Below are positions 43,950 to 54,414 of a stretch of DNA of 64,000 nucleotides, one piece after another. Origin of the DNA: Nemertoderma westbladi. Its lineage: Eukaryota > Xenacoelomorpha > Nemertodermatida > Nemertodermatidae. A model generated the notes under the pieces. That model searched no databases. It saw nothing but the letters and a program-made list of their open reading frames with translations, and had not been told where the DNA came from. The position numbers and the translations under genes were made by a program. The stretch is taken from assembly GCA_032718475.1 (NCBI GenBank), contig JAUCBJ010002753.1:28499-92498 (forward strand). Reading direction: 5' to 3'. Numbering within the stretch: position 1 is the stretch's first letter; each line of letters begins with the position of its first letter.

Positions 43950-44460
43950 TGAACCTTCCCGCGCAAGTTGGTCAGTCTCTATGTGACTGCCGATATTAAT
44001 TAAATAAAATAGTCATTTGTATGAATGATTTTAAGGAAGCAGACAGTTGAAATTTTCACTATGGGGGTTTTCGTAGTCGCTGATTTCAATTCTGATATCA
44101 GTTTTATCAAATTTGGACAAATCAACTCTGTCTGTCTGGCTGTCTGTAGGAATGTCTGTCTGTCTGTTGGTTTGTCCGTCACAATATAATAAAACACGCG
44201 AAATATGTAAAAGTTTCGCTTTGGGGGTTTTCCATGTCGCTGATTTCATTTCCGATGTCAGTTTTGATTTTTGGTTGAATTTTGTCTATCTATCTGTCAG
44301 TTGGCTGTCTGTCTTGTCGGTCTTTTTGTCTGTTAAAATGCCTGTCAACATACAAAAACACACATTCTAGCTAACATTTTCATTATGGGGGTTTTCGGAG
44401 TCGCTGATTTAATTTCCGGTGTCAGTTTTGATGTTCGGTAAAATCTAGTCTGTCTGTTTA
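43950..44460. repeat. Three degenerate ~170-bp modules ending in TGTC-rich sequence
   Basis: Each module has GGGGGTTTTCG or a near form, then GTCGCTGATTT, then GATGTCAGTTTTGAT, then a stretch of TGTCTGTC repeats. Modules start near 44063, 44223 and 44388. A fourth copy lies at 57415-57510. All are preceded or accompanied by CCTTCCCGCGCAA, at 43956 and 57335. This is a dispersed repeat family of unknown class. Confidence 0.7.
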
Positions 44461-46808
44461 AGTCGGGAAACACATATTTTGGGGAAAATAATGTTAATCA
44501 TATTTTTATGGAAACATTCCATAGCGAAATCGTCATATCTCCAAAACTAAACATGTTGATAATTTATAAGTCATAACTTATATATTCGGATTCGCCATTA
44601 AATTCTGCACCAACAGACGACAAAAAAAAGGTTTTTGCATTTTTTATCCTAAAAAAGGTAAAGCCCCCCTTAAGAATATTATTCACAAACCGAGAAGAAT
44701 AATATGTACAAGTAGGTATTTTTTACTATTATTCTACATTTAGTTCGCAAAGGGCCAGTTAGTGACTGTTAAATTACAGTAATGTATCTTTGATTGCGTC
44801 CTACAGCTATTGAAGTAGAACAGCGTATCCCGAAACTAATTAAACACAACTCATTCGATTTGTAATCCTCTCTATTAAAAACAAGTTATTGTACCGGGAA
44901 CCCGGTGGTGCCTTGGTTGAGATGCTTTCCTTGTGGATTAGTCCGCCGGGCATTGTCGAGCAGTTAATGGGGCCTGCGAATAACCGGAGAAGATTGCGCT
45001 CCTAAATTAGGTGCCGATCCCGAGATTCTACCCTCGAAAACACAGCAGGACGGAACCCAGTAAAATGATTACTCAGTTAGGCTAAGTACTGTGGCCTTCT
45101 GGCTGTGCGACGCCCTCGATTCTAGTGTATTTCGTGAAGCTTAATGAAAAATTTGGGATGGTAAAGGTCCTGTTTATCTAACAATAGGAAGGGCCTGTCA
45201 GTTCGTACTGAGTGTAGGGGCCCAGCCAAGCGTGCCGATCCCGATCCAGAGAAATGAACAAAGGATGATATGAGGTGCAGCTCTTGCCTGTTTAATTGGT
45301 GGCCGAGCACGTGTGCATGCAGGCCACGTTCGCTATAACCTTATGAGTGTTGGGTAGGGGGACCTATGAATTGTTATTAGCGCCCTCGTTAATGTGGCCT
45401 AAAATCTAGAGCGGATGGGAACATCCTCCCAGAGTGAAAAGGAGTAACCGGCTTGGGCATGGCAATGACCAAACTTATTTTAAGGGAAATGGCACATTTT
45501 ATTTTACTTAATATTTATTTTAAATTGTATTTTATTTAATAGTCAAGTAGACAGTACCGACCACCGTTCAAATTGGGTATGACTGCAGTTTTTTTTGCTG
45601 AAAGTGTTAACTTGTATAAACCATTTGAAATTATGTTATATTTCACATAGTCCGCATTGAGCAATTTTTTCTAGAACACTATTTATCTTAACGACAGATG
45701 TTTTACATAGCAACAATAATGAATTAACACGCAGGGGTATATTTATCTATTTAGACACTGGTCAATCATAAACAAGGAGAAACCAAGCTCGAGAAAATAA
45801 AAATGTAAGGAATAAGGATTATGTTTGCAGTTATGAGTTACAAATTTTGTAACATTGCAGTGTTATGGCAAACACTGTTACTGGTAGTGAACTTGTAATA
45901 CATACAAGGCTCGGTGTGCAATTTGGAGCTTATCACTGTGGCCAAGTTATGCACCGACATACCAGCTGTCTGTCAGGAATATATGCTGTCAGCACCCTAA
46001 CTCTCGCTAGACATGTATCCTCAAGAACTGGTGGAAAATATGTTGGAAATATGTTAATTCGAATGTGGACTTTGTGGCCGACGCATTTATGGACAGAATG
46101 GCGCAGGTTTATTTTTCGAAGTACTGTAGCAGTGGTTACCCAAACTGGGATGTTGTTTCTGTAAGGTGATGTCCGGTATTACCAGTGGACTGTGAAATGA
46201 AAGGTGAAAGACTGTCGATGAAACAACTTCTGCATTTGCAGTAATTACTTTTAGTTGAATGTTTGATAATATATTTATTAACACGTTATCACAGTCCTTG
46301 TTCGCACACTTGCAATAAAAATTGAAAGCCCAATTCACAAATTGCTTCCACATCCAACCAAATTTGTAGGCTATAGTGGCGGCTGCCGTCTGCATATAAT
46401 CTACAGCCGCTCTCCAGAATAATACTTGCGAGCCCGCTCTTCTTATATTCATTCTTGACTGCTGCAGTTTCCTTTAATTCTAAATTTTACATCTGAAATA
46501 AATAATACTTTCATTATATTTTGTGCAAGATAATTCGCAATGCTAGGTTAGCTTTGCAGAAATTAAAAGTTCTAGGAATTCGAATAATATATCAATATCT
46601 GCATTATACAATAGTAAAAAAAGCCAATCAAACAGTCGGACTGAAGGCATCTCTTCGAAGATAGGGAGGGCCTTTAGTCGCAAGCAAAATTCATCCCTCT
46701 CCAGTGAAAAATCGACGCAAATAACAGCTGGTTACTCCCAAAAATAAAACTGTAACCTGTTCTATTGACTTTCGTTTATCTATTTGGTTAGAATAACGTG
46801 CCACTATA
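44461..46808. other. Intergenic, nothing recognised
   Basis: Sequence left of the Copia insertion. ORFs at 45865-46164 (+) and 46087-46452 (-) overlap each other and have no domain features. No SINE boxes were convincing at 44890-45130. Confidence 0.4.
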
Positions 46809-46813
46809 ACATG
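46809..46813. other. Target site duplication, left copy (ACATG)
   Basis: ACATG immediately left of the LTR matches ACATG at 52292-52296 right of the other LTR, the 5-bp duplication expected of a Copia integrase. Confidence 0.9.
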
Positions 46814-47014
46814 TGTTATATGTGAATAATAATCAGTTTGATCGAGTTATTATATTACAGTTTAACCAATATATATAGTCAGACAGTTGAATCCAGTTAG
46901 ATATATAATCATGAACTGTAGCCTACTGATTACCGGTACGCGGTAACCATACTACCGTACCTATATCAGTAACCAACACATACCGTCATCCAGGTACTGT
47001 CTACAGTATTAACA
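46814..47014 (-). repeat. Copia 3' LTR
   Basis: The 201-bp repeat starts TGTTATATGTG and ends AGTATTAACA on the + strand. It is identical to the other LTR except A instead of T in GTTAG(A/T)TATA. Confidence 0.95.
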
Positions 47015-47015
47015 A

Positions 47016-47036
47016 TCTTCCGTTTCTTTCCTTTTT
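47016..47036 (-). other. Copia polypurine tract
   Basis: On the - strand the 21 bases just before the 3' LTR are nearly all purine (AAAAAGGAAAGAAACGGAAG), the expected site for plus-strand priming. Confidence 0.75.
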
Positions 47037-47195
47037 AGTTTGTTCCACAAATAAATTCTAACTATAAAAAAAAACTATTCTGGCCATAAGTCAATTATGG
47101 TCTTAAGTTTCAACTTGTACAAATACAAATCGGATAGTCATTCAATTAGTTACTTTCAGTTTGTTACATTCATTGAAATTTATGCTATCGGCTTG

Positions 47196-48464
47196 TCAAA
47201 CATGACCAGTTAGATTTTCCAAAAGCTCATACATCACAAACGGGTCGTTCAATATGCGTTTTAATAAAACAACGGACTGACTTTTTGCTTTGGTCAGTGT
47301 ATCAGCAATCTGCAACTTTGTTGGAATCCATTTCAGTTTTTTAATATCAACCACGAGTTCTTTAATAAATGCAAAGTCAATTGCCAGTCGTTTCTCTATC
47401 GGAATCTTCCCATTATATAAATCCTGAACCAATCCTTTGTGATCGGAGTAAAAATGACAATCAATTAGATCAGATCGCAATATAGACTTCATAAACATCT
47501 GAATATATCGACCCATATCGACACCCTCTACCAGGGCAAACGTCTCGGCAGATAATGTACTTTTAGTAACACGCCGACAACAACGGCTAGCCCAATATAA
47601 CAAATAATGTCCCCAGAAAATATAGATAGCTAAGCGAGACGGGTTACCAAACGAAGAATCAACGAATATATAAAGATTAGGAATTGTTGAACGCACTGCT
47701 TCGGGAGGATCTGCGGTTTCTGGATGGTAATATTTCAATATAACCTTTTCAGACTTTATCTTCCTTACTGTTTTGTTTAATAACGCGATATCGTCCGCGT
47801 TTGGAGAGTTAATCTGAGATAAACTCCCTACAATAAATCCGATATCTGGTCTAGTGTTTGTTGAAACCCACATTAGCTTCCCCAATGTTGATTTGAAATA
47901 TGATTTGCACGATAACTCACTATCTTTGTCAATAACCTCAAAATCAATGCCTTCAATATACTGTTCTTGTGATATTTCATAACTACCATTATCTAGCTGG
48001 CGAATGCATACTCCCAGAAACTTAGTCCATGTATCTTTGATTCGCCGGACTTTACCCACTTTCAACAAATGTGCAATGCCTTCACGAACCTTAGGAAGAC
48101 CATTCACACCACCTATGAGAAGGTCATCAACGTGTGTTGCTATCATACCAACAAGTCTATCATGTTCATCATAATTTGTATACAACGCTGGATCAAATTG
48201 GTTTTGAAAGTTACCCAGTACAAACAGCTCTTCCTGCAACTTATGATACCAATACCTACAGGCATCCTGTAACCCATAGACGGCTTTATTTAATTTCCAG
48301 AATACATTCGCAGCTTTGATTTCTTTTGATTTGGTGCTTAATTTGTTTATGTACTCTGGAGGTGGTACAGCATAAATAACTCGATCACTTTCAAAGTTAT
48401 TACTCTGAAGAAAGGCCGTTTTAATATCAATGACCCACAAATCCCACTTAAATAAAGAAGCCAT
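47196..48464 (-). CDS. Copia reverse transcriptase and RNase H (downstream part of pol)
   Basis: This is 422 codons in the same frame as the upstream gag-pol ORF, four sense codons after the interrupting TGA. RT motif A is VIDIKTAFLQ (Asp 13) and the catalytic box is HVDDLLIGG (Asp 113, 114). RNase H shows its acidic residues in YIFVDSSFG (Asp 269), STLSAETFAL (Glu 307) and FYSDHKG (Asp 341). NTRPDIGFIVGSLSQ is the usual Copia connection segment. As a separate ORF it lacks the first RT segment, so it would be active only as part of the full polyprotein. The Met at its start is an internal residue, not a real initiation site. Confidence 0.85.
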   Translation of the reverse strand: MASLFKWDLWVIDIKTAFLQSNNFESDRVIYAVPPPEYINKLSTKSKEIKAANVFWKLNKAVYGLQDACRYWYHKLQEELFVLGNFQNQFDPALYTNYDEHDRLVGMIATHVDDLLIGGVNGLPKVREGIAHLLKVGKVRRIKDTWTKFLGVCIRQLDNGSYEISQEQYIEGIDFEVIDKDSELSCKSYFKSTLGKLMWVSTNTRPDIGFIVGSLSQINSPNADDIALLNKTVRKIKSEKVILKYYHPETADPPEAVRSTIPNLYIFVDSSFGNPSRLAIYIFWGHYLLYWASRCCRRVTKSTLSAETFALVEGVDMGRYIQMFMKSILRSDLIDCHFYSDHKGLVQDLYNGKIPIEKRLAIDFAFIKELVVDIKKLKWIPTKLQIADTLTKAKSQSVVLLKRILNDPFVMYELLENLTGHV

Positions 48465-48476
48465 GGATAACAGAGT

Positions 48477-51400
48477 TCATATCGATGTCTTGTCACAAGT
48501 TGGCGAAAATGAGATTGGATCTTCTTTATCCTGAAATCCTTTAACTACCAAACGGGCCTTTGTAAATTTTATACCTTCCACATCTTTCTCCGTAATAACC
48601 CAGCGAGTCTGAACAATATTAGCTTTACTAGGAACTTCATAGACTTCCGTATATACATCATTCTGCAGCCAGTTTAACAGTTCCTGTTCCTTGGCTGCCT
48701 CAGTGTCTAGCAAAGGTGTAGGTCTTTGTTCGCCAAAATAACCATAGAACTCTGGCGGTTTGCGCTCTCTTGTAGGATATTTCGAAGAAACTTCCGAAAG
48801 AATTGGTTCTTCCATGACCTCACAATTATCAATACTAGTCGATTCCATAGACGGCATCATTGCGTCATCGTAATTAGCACTGGACGCATTCAAATCGTCA
48901 GAGTATGACTCAGAAGTTGAACCATTGGGATTGACTTGTTTGACTTTATTTATCGCCGGTAATTCTTCTGGATCAGAAGTGCCAACACTTCCTGAGTGGC
49001 TATAATCTTCAACTATCATGTCTGTGTCTTCGGTTTCTTTGAACTCACTTCCAAATCCCAGTTTGGCACTATCGTGTAGCTTAATTTTTGATCTATGACA
49101 ACGGATATAGCGAGAGCCATGACCAACAAGTATTTCCGAACCTTTAACAGCAACAACCTTCGCTGGACCACACCACTTGCCCGCAGTGTTATAATAATAT
49201 ACTGCATCTCCATTGACAACCTCACTATTAGATGGTCGTATGTTTCTTTGTAATGCTCTACGAACCCGACTAGAAGCATCCGATTTTGCAAATTGTTCCC
49301 TCACATCATTCAACAAAGCGATATGTTCAATAACAGATTTGCTAACTGATTGTGAATTATCTAAAGCACATAAGTTGTCCGTCAAAACTCCTCCTATATT
49401 CGGGCCCCTGCCAAACATTATTTGGTGTGGAGAAAAGCCATTATGATTTGGCCAAGCATTCTTTACAAACGTAGCCATAGTTAATATTTTATAATCAGAA
49501 TAGCTCTGATTATCCGATTTTATTCGACAATATATATCCTTAATTAAACCATTATGTCTCTCCGTTATTCCGTTGCTGAATGGAGAGTATGGTGCCGTAA
49601 CATCATGTGTCATATTAAGCTTATTGCACAACTCAGTAAAGCTTATAGCAACGAACTCGCCACCATTATCTGTGAAGACTGATTTGTTAGGTGGACCAAA
49701 AATAGAACACCATTTATCCAATAATGCACTCTGAACACTTGTGGACAATTTATTTGGCAGTATCATTGTCATACTATAGCGAGAGAATAAGTCTACAACG
49801 TGAAGAACAGGCTTACCATGGCTATAATTCAACTCTTCCATAAAAAATAAATCTAAACCGATAATATCGTTACATGTTTTGCCAAGAGGCAGTGAAACAA
49901 TTGGATTAGATGGTTTTCTTCTTCCATGTATTTTACATTCAGCACAATCCTTCATTACTTCATCAACAAAAGTTATATAGGACTCACCAACAAACAAGCC
50001 AGACTGTTCGATCAGCTTAATTAGCGTTTGTTTCGACGGATGAGCGAACTGTTTATGAAGTTTCAGAATCTCCTTATATGATAACTGCAATTGAGATTTC
50101 GGATTCTGCAATTTCCCACGTTCGGTTTCACTAGAATCGATGCGATTATCACCGTTGTCAGCTCTTTTATCAGCTGTATCTGTGATTAATGCAGTATTGA
50201 TAAGCCTTTCACCTGGAATTAGTGGAATTGCACAGTGACCAGATATTAACTCAACAAGTTGCACTGCTGATCCATTAATTGTTGCAATATTTGCCGAAAT
50301 ATCTAGCATTACCTGAAGTTTGGCCATTGTTGGTCGAGAGAGTAGTAGTGGCAATGATCCCTCTATAACGTCAACAGATATTTTATACGTAATATCATTA
50401 ACCGGAATATCAAGAATATAGTTCTGTTTTGCAATCTTTTCTTCTCCACCGCCGAATATATATACTGAATAAGTGGTACGAGAAGAAGGATTTACATTGA
50501 ATATAGCCTTATAAGTTTCAAGCCATTCAGTTCCAGAAACAGTCTTCGTGCAAGCAGTGTCCAAAATGGCATAAATGTCAGTTGTTTTTCTAATGAAGTT
50601 ATTAGTTTTCTTGGTCGGTTTTGCAAGAAACACGCTATTTTTAAACAGATGTTTAAGAAAGTAAACATTTCGTTCATTATCTCCAGAATCTTCTCTACAC
50701 CCAATGAGCATCTTTTCATTATCAGATTCTGATTCATTATGCGGACAGAGATCATCTGTATGGAGTACAGACTCACATACATTACATTGAGATTTATGGG
50801 GACAATCCCGTTGAAAGTGATATATCGAATCGCAGACTCGGCAGCGGTTGTTTTTATTAGGGCCCTTGACATTTGAATTAGTAAATGGTAAAGGTAGTTT
50901 GCTGGTGTTTATCGAGTTTGGCTTAAACGATCTACCGGTGCCAGTACCTAGGTTGGATTTGGATTGAAAACGTGACGGTTTCTTATTCCTAAAATTAGCC
51001 TCCAAAGCAATTTCAGTTTTTAGTTCTTCGGAATCAAATCTCGATTCATCGGTGCCTAACTTGGAATTACCAGATCCAATATCCGACATCATTCTCAAAA
51101 TATGTCGTTTCACGTCATTAAATTCAAGTTTAGCAGTTGCCAAAATCATTTTGCGCTCACTATTACTTAAATTGGATTTATGTATCAATTCGGCCGCCAA
51201 AATAGAATCGTCAAACGTAAGACCAAATTCTTTTAGGTTACTCACCATACTCTCGAATTTTATCACAAAGTCACGCACATTTTCATTGGAATTTCGACAA
51301 AAATTCCGAAATATAACAAAATTGTTGTAGGCATCTTCCTCTTTTTCTTTTAAAAACGTTTCATCCAATTGTCTAATAAGAGAAGCTAAACCGCCATCCA

Positions 51401-51611
51401 CCGCTAATGCGGGAACGTCTAAGTCCAAAGCTTTATCTTTGGCAACACCACGAAGATTAAGAATTACTGTAGCTGCTTGTTTCGCCGCTGAAGTTTCTGT
51501 TATCGATTCCCAAACTAAGATTTCTTTCTTCCACCGACGATAGTTTGGATTCTTTCCAGATGGATCAAATACGGGAGGTGGTATACGATTTGAATTATTA
51601 CCCATTGCCAT
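48477..51611 (-). CDS. Copia gag-protease-integrase with start of RT
   Basis: 1044 codons. The Gag region covers about residues 1-250. Two adjacent C-x2-C-x4-H-x4-C knuckles lie at 257-270 and 276-289. The protease motif ILDTACTKTVSG has the catalytic Asp at 351, with Ala where Gly is usual. The integrase zinc site uses His 519/524 and Cys 556/559, and the D,D35E triad is Asp 587, Asp 648 and Glu 684. A serine/acid-rich spacer follows, then the RT start (ARLVVKGFQDKED). The frame ends at TGA 48477-48479 inside RT. A CGA-to-TGA change by CpG decay would explain it, since the next codons continue in frame, but this is inference. Start: MAMG, with a second Met two codons on. Confidence 0.9.
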   Translation of the reverse strand: MAMGNNSNRIPPPVFDPSGKNPNYRRWKKEILVWESITETSAAKQAATVILNLRGVAKDKALDLDVPALAVDGGLASLIRQLDETFLKEKEEDAYNNFVIFRNFCRNSNENVRDFVIKFESMVSNLKEFGLTFDDSILAAELIHKSNLSNSERKMILATAKLEFNDVKRHILRMMSDIGSGNSKLGTDESRFDSEELKTEIALEANFRNKKPSRFQSKSNLGTGTGRSFKPNSINTSKLPLPFTNSNVKGPNKNNRCRVCDSIYHFQRDCPHKSQCNVCESVLHTDDLCPHNESESDNEKMLIGCREDSGDNERNVYFLKHLFKNSVFLAKPTKKTNNFIRKTTDIYAILDTACTKTVSGTEWLETYKAIFNVNPSSRTTYSVYIFGGGEEKIAKQNYILDIPVNDITYKISVDVIEGSLPLLLSRPTMAKLQVMLDISANIATINGSAVQLVELISGHCAIPLIPGERLINTALITDTADKRADNGDNRIDSSETERGKLQNPKSQLQLSYKEILKLHKQFAHPSKQTLIKLIEQSGLFVGESYITFVDEVMKDCAECKIHGRRKPSNPIVSLPLGKTCNDIIGLDLFFMEELNYSHGKPVLHVVDLFSRYSMTMILPNKLSTSVQSALLDKWCSIFGPPNKSVFTDNGGEFVAISFTELCNKLNMTHDVTAPYSPFSNGITERHNGLIKDIYCRIKSDNQSYSDYKILTMATFVKNAWPNHNGFSPHQIMFGRGPNIGGVLTDNLCALDNSQSVSKSVIEHIALLNDVREQFAKSDASSRVRRALQRNIRPSNSEVVNGDAVYYYNTAGKWCGPAKVVAVKGSEILVGHGSRYIRCHRSKIKLHDSAKLGFGSEFKETEDTDMIVEDYSHSGSVGTSDPEELPAINKVKQVNPNGSTSESYSDDLNASSANYDDAMMPSMESTSIDNCEVMEEPILSEVSSKYPTRERKPPEFYGYFGEQRPTPLLDTEAAKEQELLNWLQNDVYTEVYEVPSKANIVQTRWVITEKDVEGIKFTKARLVVKGFQDKEDPISFSPTCDKTSI

Positions 51612-52077
51612 ATTCTGATTACAGGATTGCCGTTAATCGTAGTATGTAACCAGAAACACCTTGTCTGCAGTCACCGGTACGGTAGGCCTAGCACCTAGGC
51701 CTATACAATCAGACGGTACGGATCAACTGGAACTGGCACTGTCGTTTCGTAGGAATTATCAGTGAGGTTGACAGGTTAAAATGTACCGGTACGGTACCGT
51801 AGGCTACCGTACAGAAGTTTCAGAATGCCAGAAATCCCTGCGAAAAATTGATTCTCACAATACCGATAGGCCTACCGGTAAATAATTAAGAAAGCGTCAT
51901 CACGCCAGATCCGCCATCATGGAATTGAGGTTAAACGTTAAATGTCGAACTGGAGCGCCATCACGCCTGCGCCATCACGCCTGCGCCATCACGCAGAATT
52001 CAAATGTACCGTCAGACCGTATAAACTTGCGCCGTCACGCCTGCGCCATCACGCATTTAAACCGTAATAAAGTGTAA
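51612..52077 (-). other. Copia leader with short tandem repeat
   Basis: Untranslated region between the PBS and gag. On the + strand it carries GCGCCATCACGCCT repeated about four times near 51955-52055, and several GTACCGGTAC-type palindromes near 51780-51815. Confidence 0.6.
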
Positions 52078-52089
52078 GCTCTGCTACCA
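52078..52089 (-). other. Copia primer-binding site, initiator tRNA-Met type
   Basis: On the - strand TGGTAGCAGAGC begins one base after the 5' LTR. Eleven of twelve bases match the complement of the 3' end of animal initiator tRNA-Met (as I remember it, TGGTAGCAGAGG). Confidence 0.8.
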
Positions 52090-52090
52090 T

Positions 52091-52291
52091 TGTTATATGT
52101 GAATAATAATCAGTTTGATCGAGTTATTATATTACAGTTTAACCAATATATATAGTCAGACAGTTGAATCCAGTTAGTTATATAATCATGAACTGTAGCC
52201 TACTGATTACCGGTACGCGGTAACCATACTACCGTACCTATATCAGTAACCAACACATACCGTCATCCAGGTACTGTCTACAGTATTAACA
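52091..52291 (-). repeat. Copia 5' LTR
   Basis: A 201-bp direct repeat of the left LTR with one mismatch. It should hold the promoter for - strand transcription; no TATA box was singled out. Confidence 0.95.
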
Positions 52292-52296
52292 ACATG
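52292..52296. other. Target site duplication, right copy (ACATG)
   Basis: Pairs with 46809-46813. Confidence 0.9.
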
Positions 52297-53022
52297 CATC
52301 TGTCTCCCTCTTCAGTAGCTGCTACCCGAAGGTATGACTGGTGCTACTCGTATCCCAAGGTTTGTTCCCAGTAATTCAACAGGTACTCATTTTATCGACC
52401 CCAGTGAATGAAAGAAGGTCGAGCAGAATGAGAACCAACCTGTTGAAACTTAGAAAGACACTAAATACTACAATGAACGCACGCACTCTGAAACTGCTTA
52501 ACAAACATTATTATAGCTCTGGCAATGGAATATTACATCGACATCATTTGTATTCAAATTCAAATTCAAATTCAGATTAGTCATGAGCCATCAAGTATAA
52601 TGAATGACATTTGAAATGGACGTTTATAACGTCCATCCACTTCCAGTCTGCAAATTCAGCAGAAAGCAATTCGGTCAAAGTTTCAATTGGTTGAGTATGA
52701 ATTCTCCTAAGTCCATTTACACTTCTGACACTAAACCCCATCGAATATAAAAATTCCAGGATCATAAACTAATATAATGACATTTAACTGCGAGGCATAT
52801 AGTAGTCAGCTCGTTCAACCTAATTTGTTCGTACCAGATCAGACTGCAGAGCTCAGTCTCAGTTTGAGAGCCAGTAAACTCAGGACAAGCAAACGAATCA
52901 ACTATGACTGGGAGAAACTCAGAACTGAAAATGCAGTAAAGGAAGCTCACACAGTAAAAAGTTCAAAATTGCAAGAGAGAAGATGTTAAGATACTCCTAC
53001 TCCAAAGTAAAAACTAAAAGTA
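52297..53022. other. Flank right of Copia, nothing firmly recognised
   Basis: Mixed frames give short protein-like strings (for example RIPRFVPSNSTGTHFIDPSE near 52350) broken by stops, so this may be old coding or retroelement debris. No assignment is made. Confidence 0.3.
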
Positions 53023-53190
53023 AAAAGGGGAAAATCCACCACCAATTTGGACTAAATGTCAACTAAAGCCTCTCCCCAAGAAAGAAAGGCGACCTCGGTA
53101 TACCAACAAACTATCGTGGGATCTGTCTGCTTGTGGTAGCTGCCAAAATATACAATAAAATGATTCTATATAGGATTAGGCCTCACATAG
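53023..53190 (+). mobile_element. Internal fragment of the RTE-like element
   Basis: About 165 bp that matches 24526-24690 closely (CACCAATTTGGACTAAA, CTAAAGCCTCTCCCCAAGAA, AAACTATCGTGGG). It has a four-base AAAG insertion in the lysine-rich stretch, and it keeps a Lys codon where the 24-kb copy has TAA. It is truncated at both ends. Confidence 0.85.
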
Positions 53191-53532
53191 AGAATGTTGC
53201 TCTTTTATGTTGCGTTTTATTCACATTTTTTTTTATATAGGCCTATGTTATAAACACGTAAAGTTGAAAAAATATTTCTATCATAACAAAAAAAATCTGC
53301 CATATTTTAAAATAAATAAATAAAATCTGAAATATTTAAAAAAAATACAATAATATTGTATAAATGTTGGGTAACGGCAATATGTTCCAGAACCTTTATA
53401 TGTATCAAAACTTAAAAATAGCTACATAAAAAGTATTATAAAATGATCAATAATGCTTGATAGGGCCGTGGTGATGGAGACGTTTTAAAATTATTTTCAA
53501 ACAACAATTGTAAAGCGAAAATACAAATCTTT

Positions 53533-53805
53533 TTAAATGTAAGTATTATACAATATTCTATATATTAAATGGTGGTGTACATTAAGTATATTACCTTTAA
53601 AATGGACGTAATAACTTCGATAGAATCGGGTTCCCAAAATAGTTAGGTCTTCAAGCTCACCATCTCCCAAATCCAACGGAATCTTCACATTTCCAGCCAA
53701 TTCTTCGTATCGTGGCAATCTTGTTTCGCAAATGCCAAAGTCCTTTCTCATATTGCTATCGCTGCATTTTTCTAGCGTTTCCAACTTTTGGATTTTTTGG
53801 ATCTA
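53533..53805 (-). other. Possible coding exon, - strand, unrecognised
   Basis: An open frame reads IQKIQKLETLEKCSDSNMRK, then FGICETRLPRYEELAGNV, then LGDGELEDLTILGTRFY. It is followed by a plausible donor, TTTAAAG|GTAATA, near 53597. Composition is protein-like and unlike the surrounding AT-rich sequence, but there is no good acceptor and no recognised family. It could be a transposase remnant. The rest of 53191-54414 holds nothing recognised except a palindrome, GCCTTACATAAGGC, near 53809. Confidence 0.25.
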
Positions 53806-54414
53806 ACGCCTTACATAAGGCGGTAGATCCAGATAAGACAATCTTTCTCAAAACTAAATGTCATTATTAATCACAATATTTTTTAATTATTTTAGTCAAA
53901 GCACTCGTCGCCTCCAACTCTCTTTAAGGTCATTTTCATTGCCTAAATGTACTTATTACTGCAGTGTTTTGAATCATAATAAATTTTCATTGCCTAACTA
54001 AATATAACTTATTACTGCAATGTTTTGAATCATAAAAACATAATATTCTAGAATGTTTAATGTTGTTGCTAACACATTCTCTACATAGATTAACATTTTT
54101 TTGGTAATTTTGTTATGATTTTATCCTCCAAACAAACGGCAATAAAAAAAATTGCTCAACCTTTCCCAAAGTCTTTATAGCGAAAATTTATTGTTATAAT
54201 GTTGAACAACATAATGAGCAAATAAAATTGCAGTCATACGCTGGAGAACGGTTCGTCAGTAAAATGTACCAAGCGTCTACTCGACTATAAGTTATTGTTC
54301 TCTGGCACATTTTTCAAGAATAGCATTAAATCTTTAATTAAAATTAACGTGACATATTTTAAAAAATATGCAAAAACAGGAAAATGGCAATGAATACAGA
54401 ATTCAATACTTCAT

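Larger units (their letters stand above)
46814..52291 (-). mobile_element. Full-length Ty1/Copia LTR retrotransposon, 5478 bp
   Basis: Complete element on the - strand: 201-bp LTRs (46814-47014 and 52091-52291) beginning TG and ending CA, flanked by a 5-bp duplication. A primer-binding site lies next to the 5' LTR, then one gag-protease-integrase-RT-RNase H frame, then a polypurine tract next to the 3' LTR. Domain order (integrase before RT) defines Copia. The two LTRs differ at one base, so insertion is recent. One in-frame TGA at 48477-48479 divides the polyprotein; no other lesion was seen. A subfamily call (for example the GalEa group of aquatic invertebrates) would be a guess. Confidence 0.95.

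Noticed and set aside
44890-45130. Possible SINE or tRNA gene
   Set aside because: No acceptable B-box and no cloverleaf could be drawn.
45865-46452. Opposing ORFs of 99 and 121 codons
   Set aside because: They overlap in antisense, have biased composition and no recognisable domain.
46814-52291. Programmed stop read-through between Copia gag and pol
   Set aside because: The TGA lies within RT, far downstream of gag, protease and integrase, so a chance nonsense mutation is the simpler reading.
52341-52580. 79-codon ORF right of Copia
   Set aside because: Another frame of the same stretch looks equally protein-like and is broken; I cannot choose between them.
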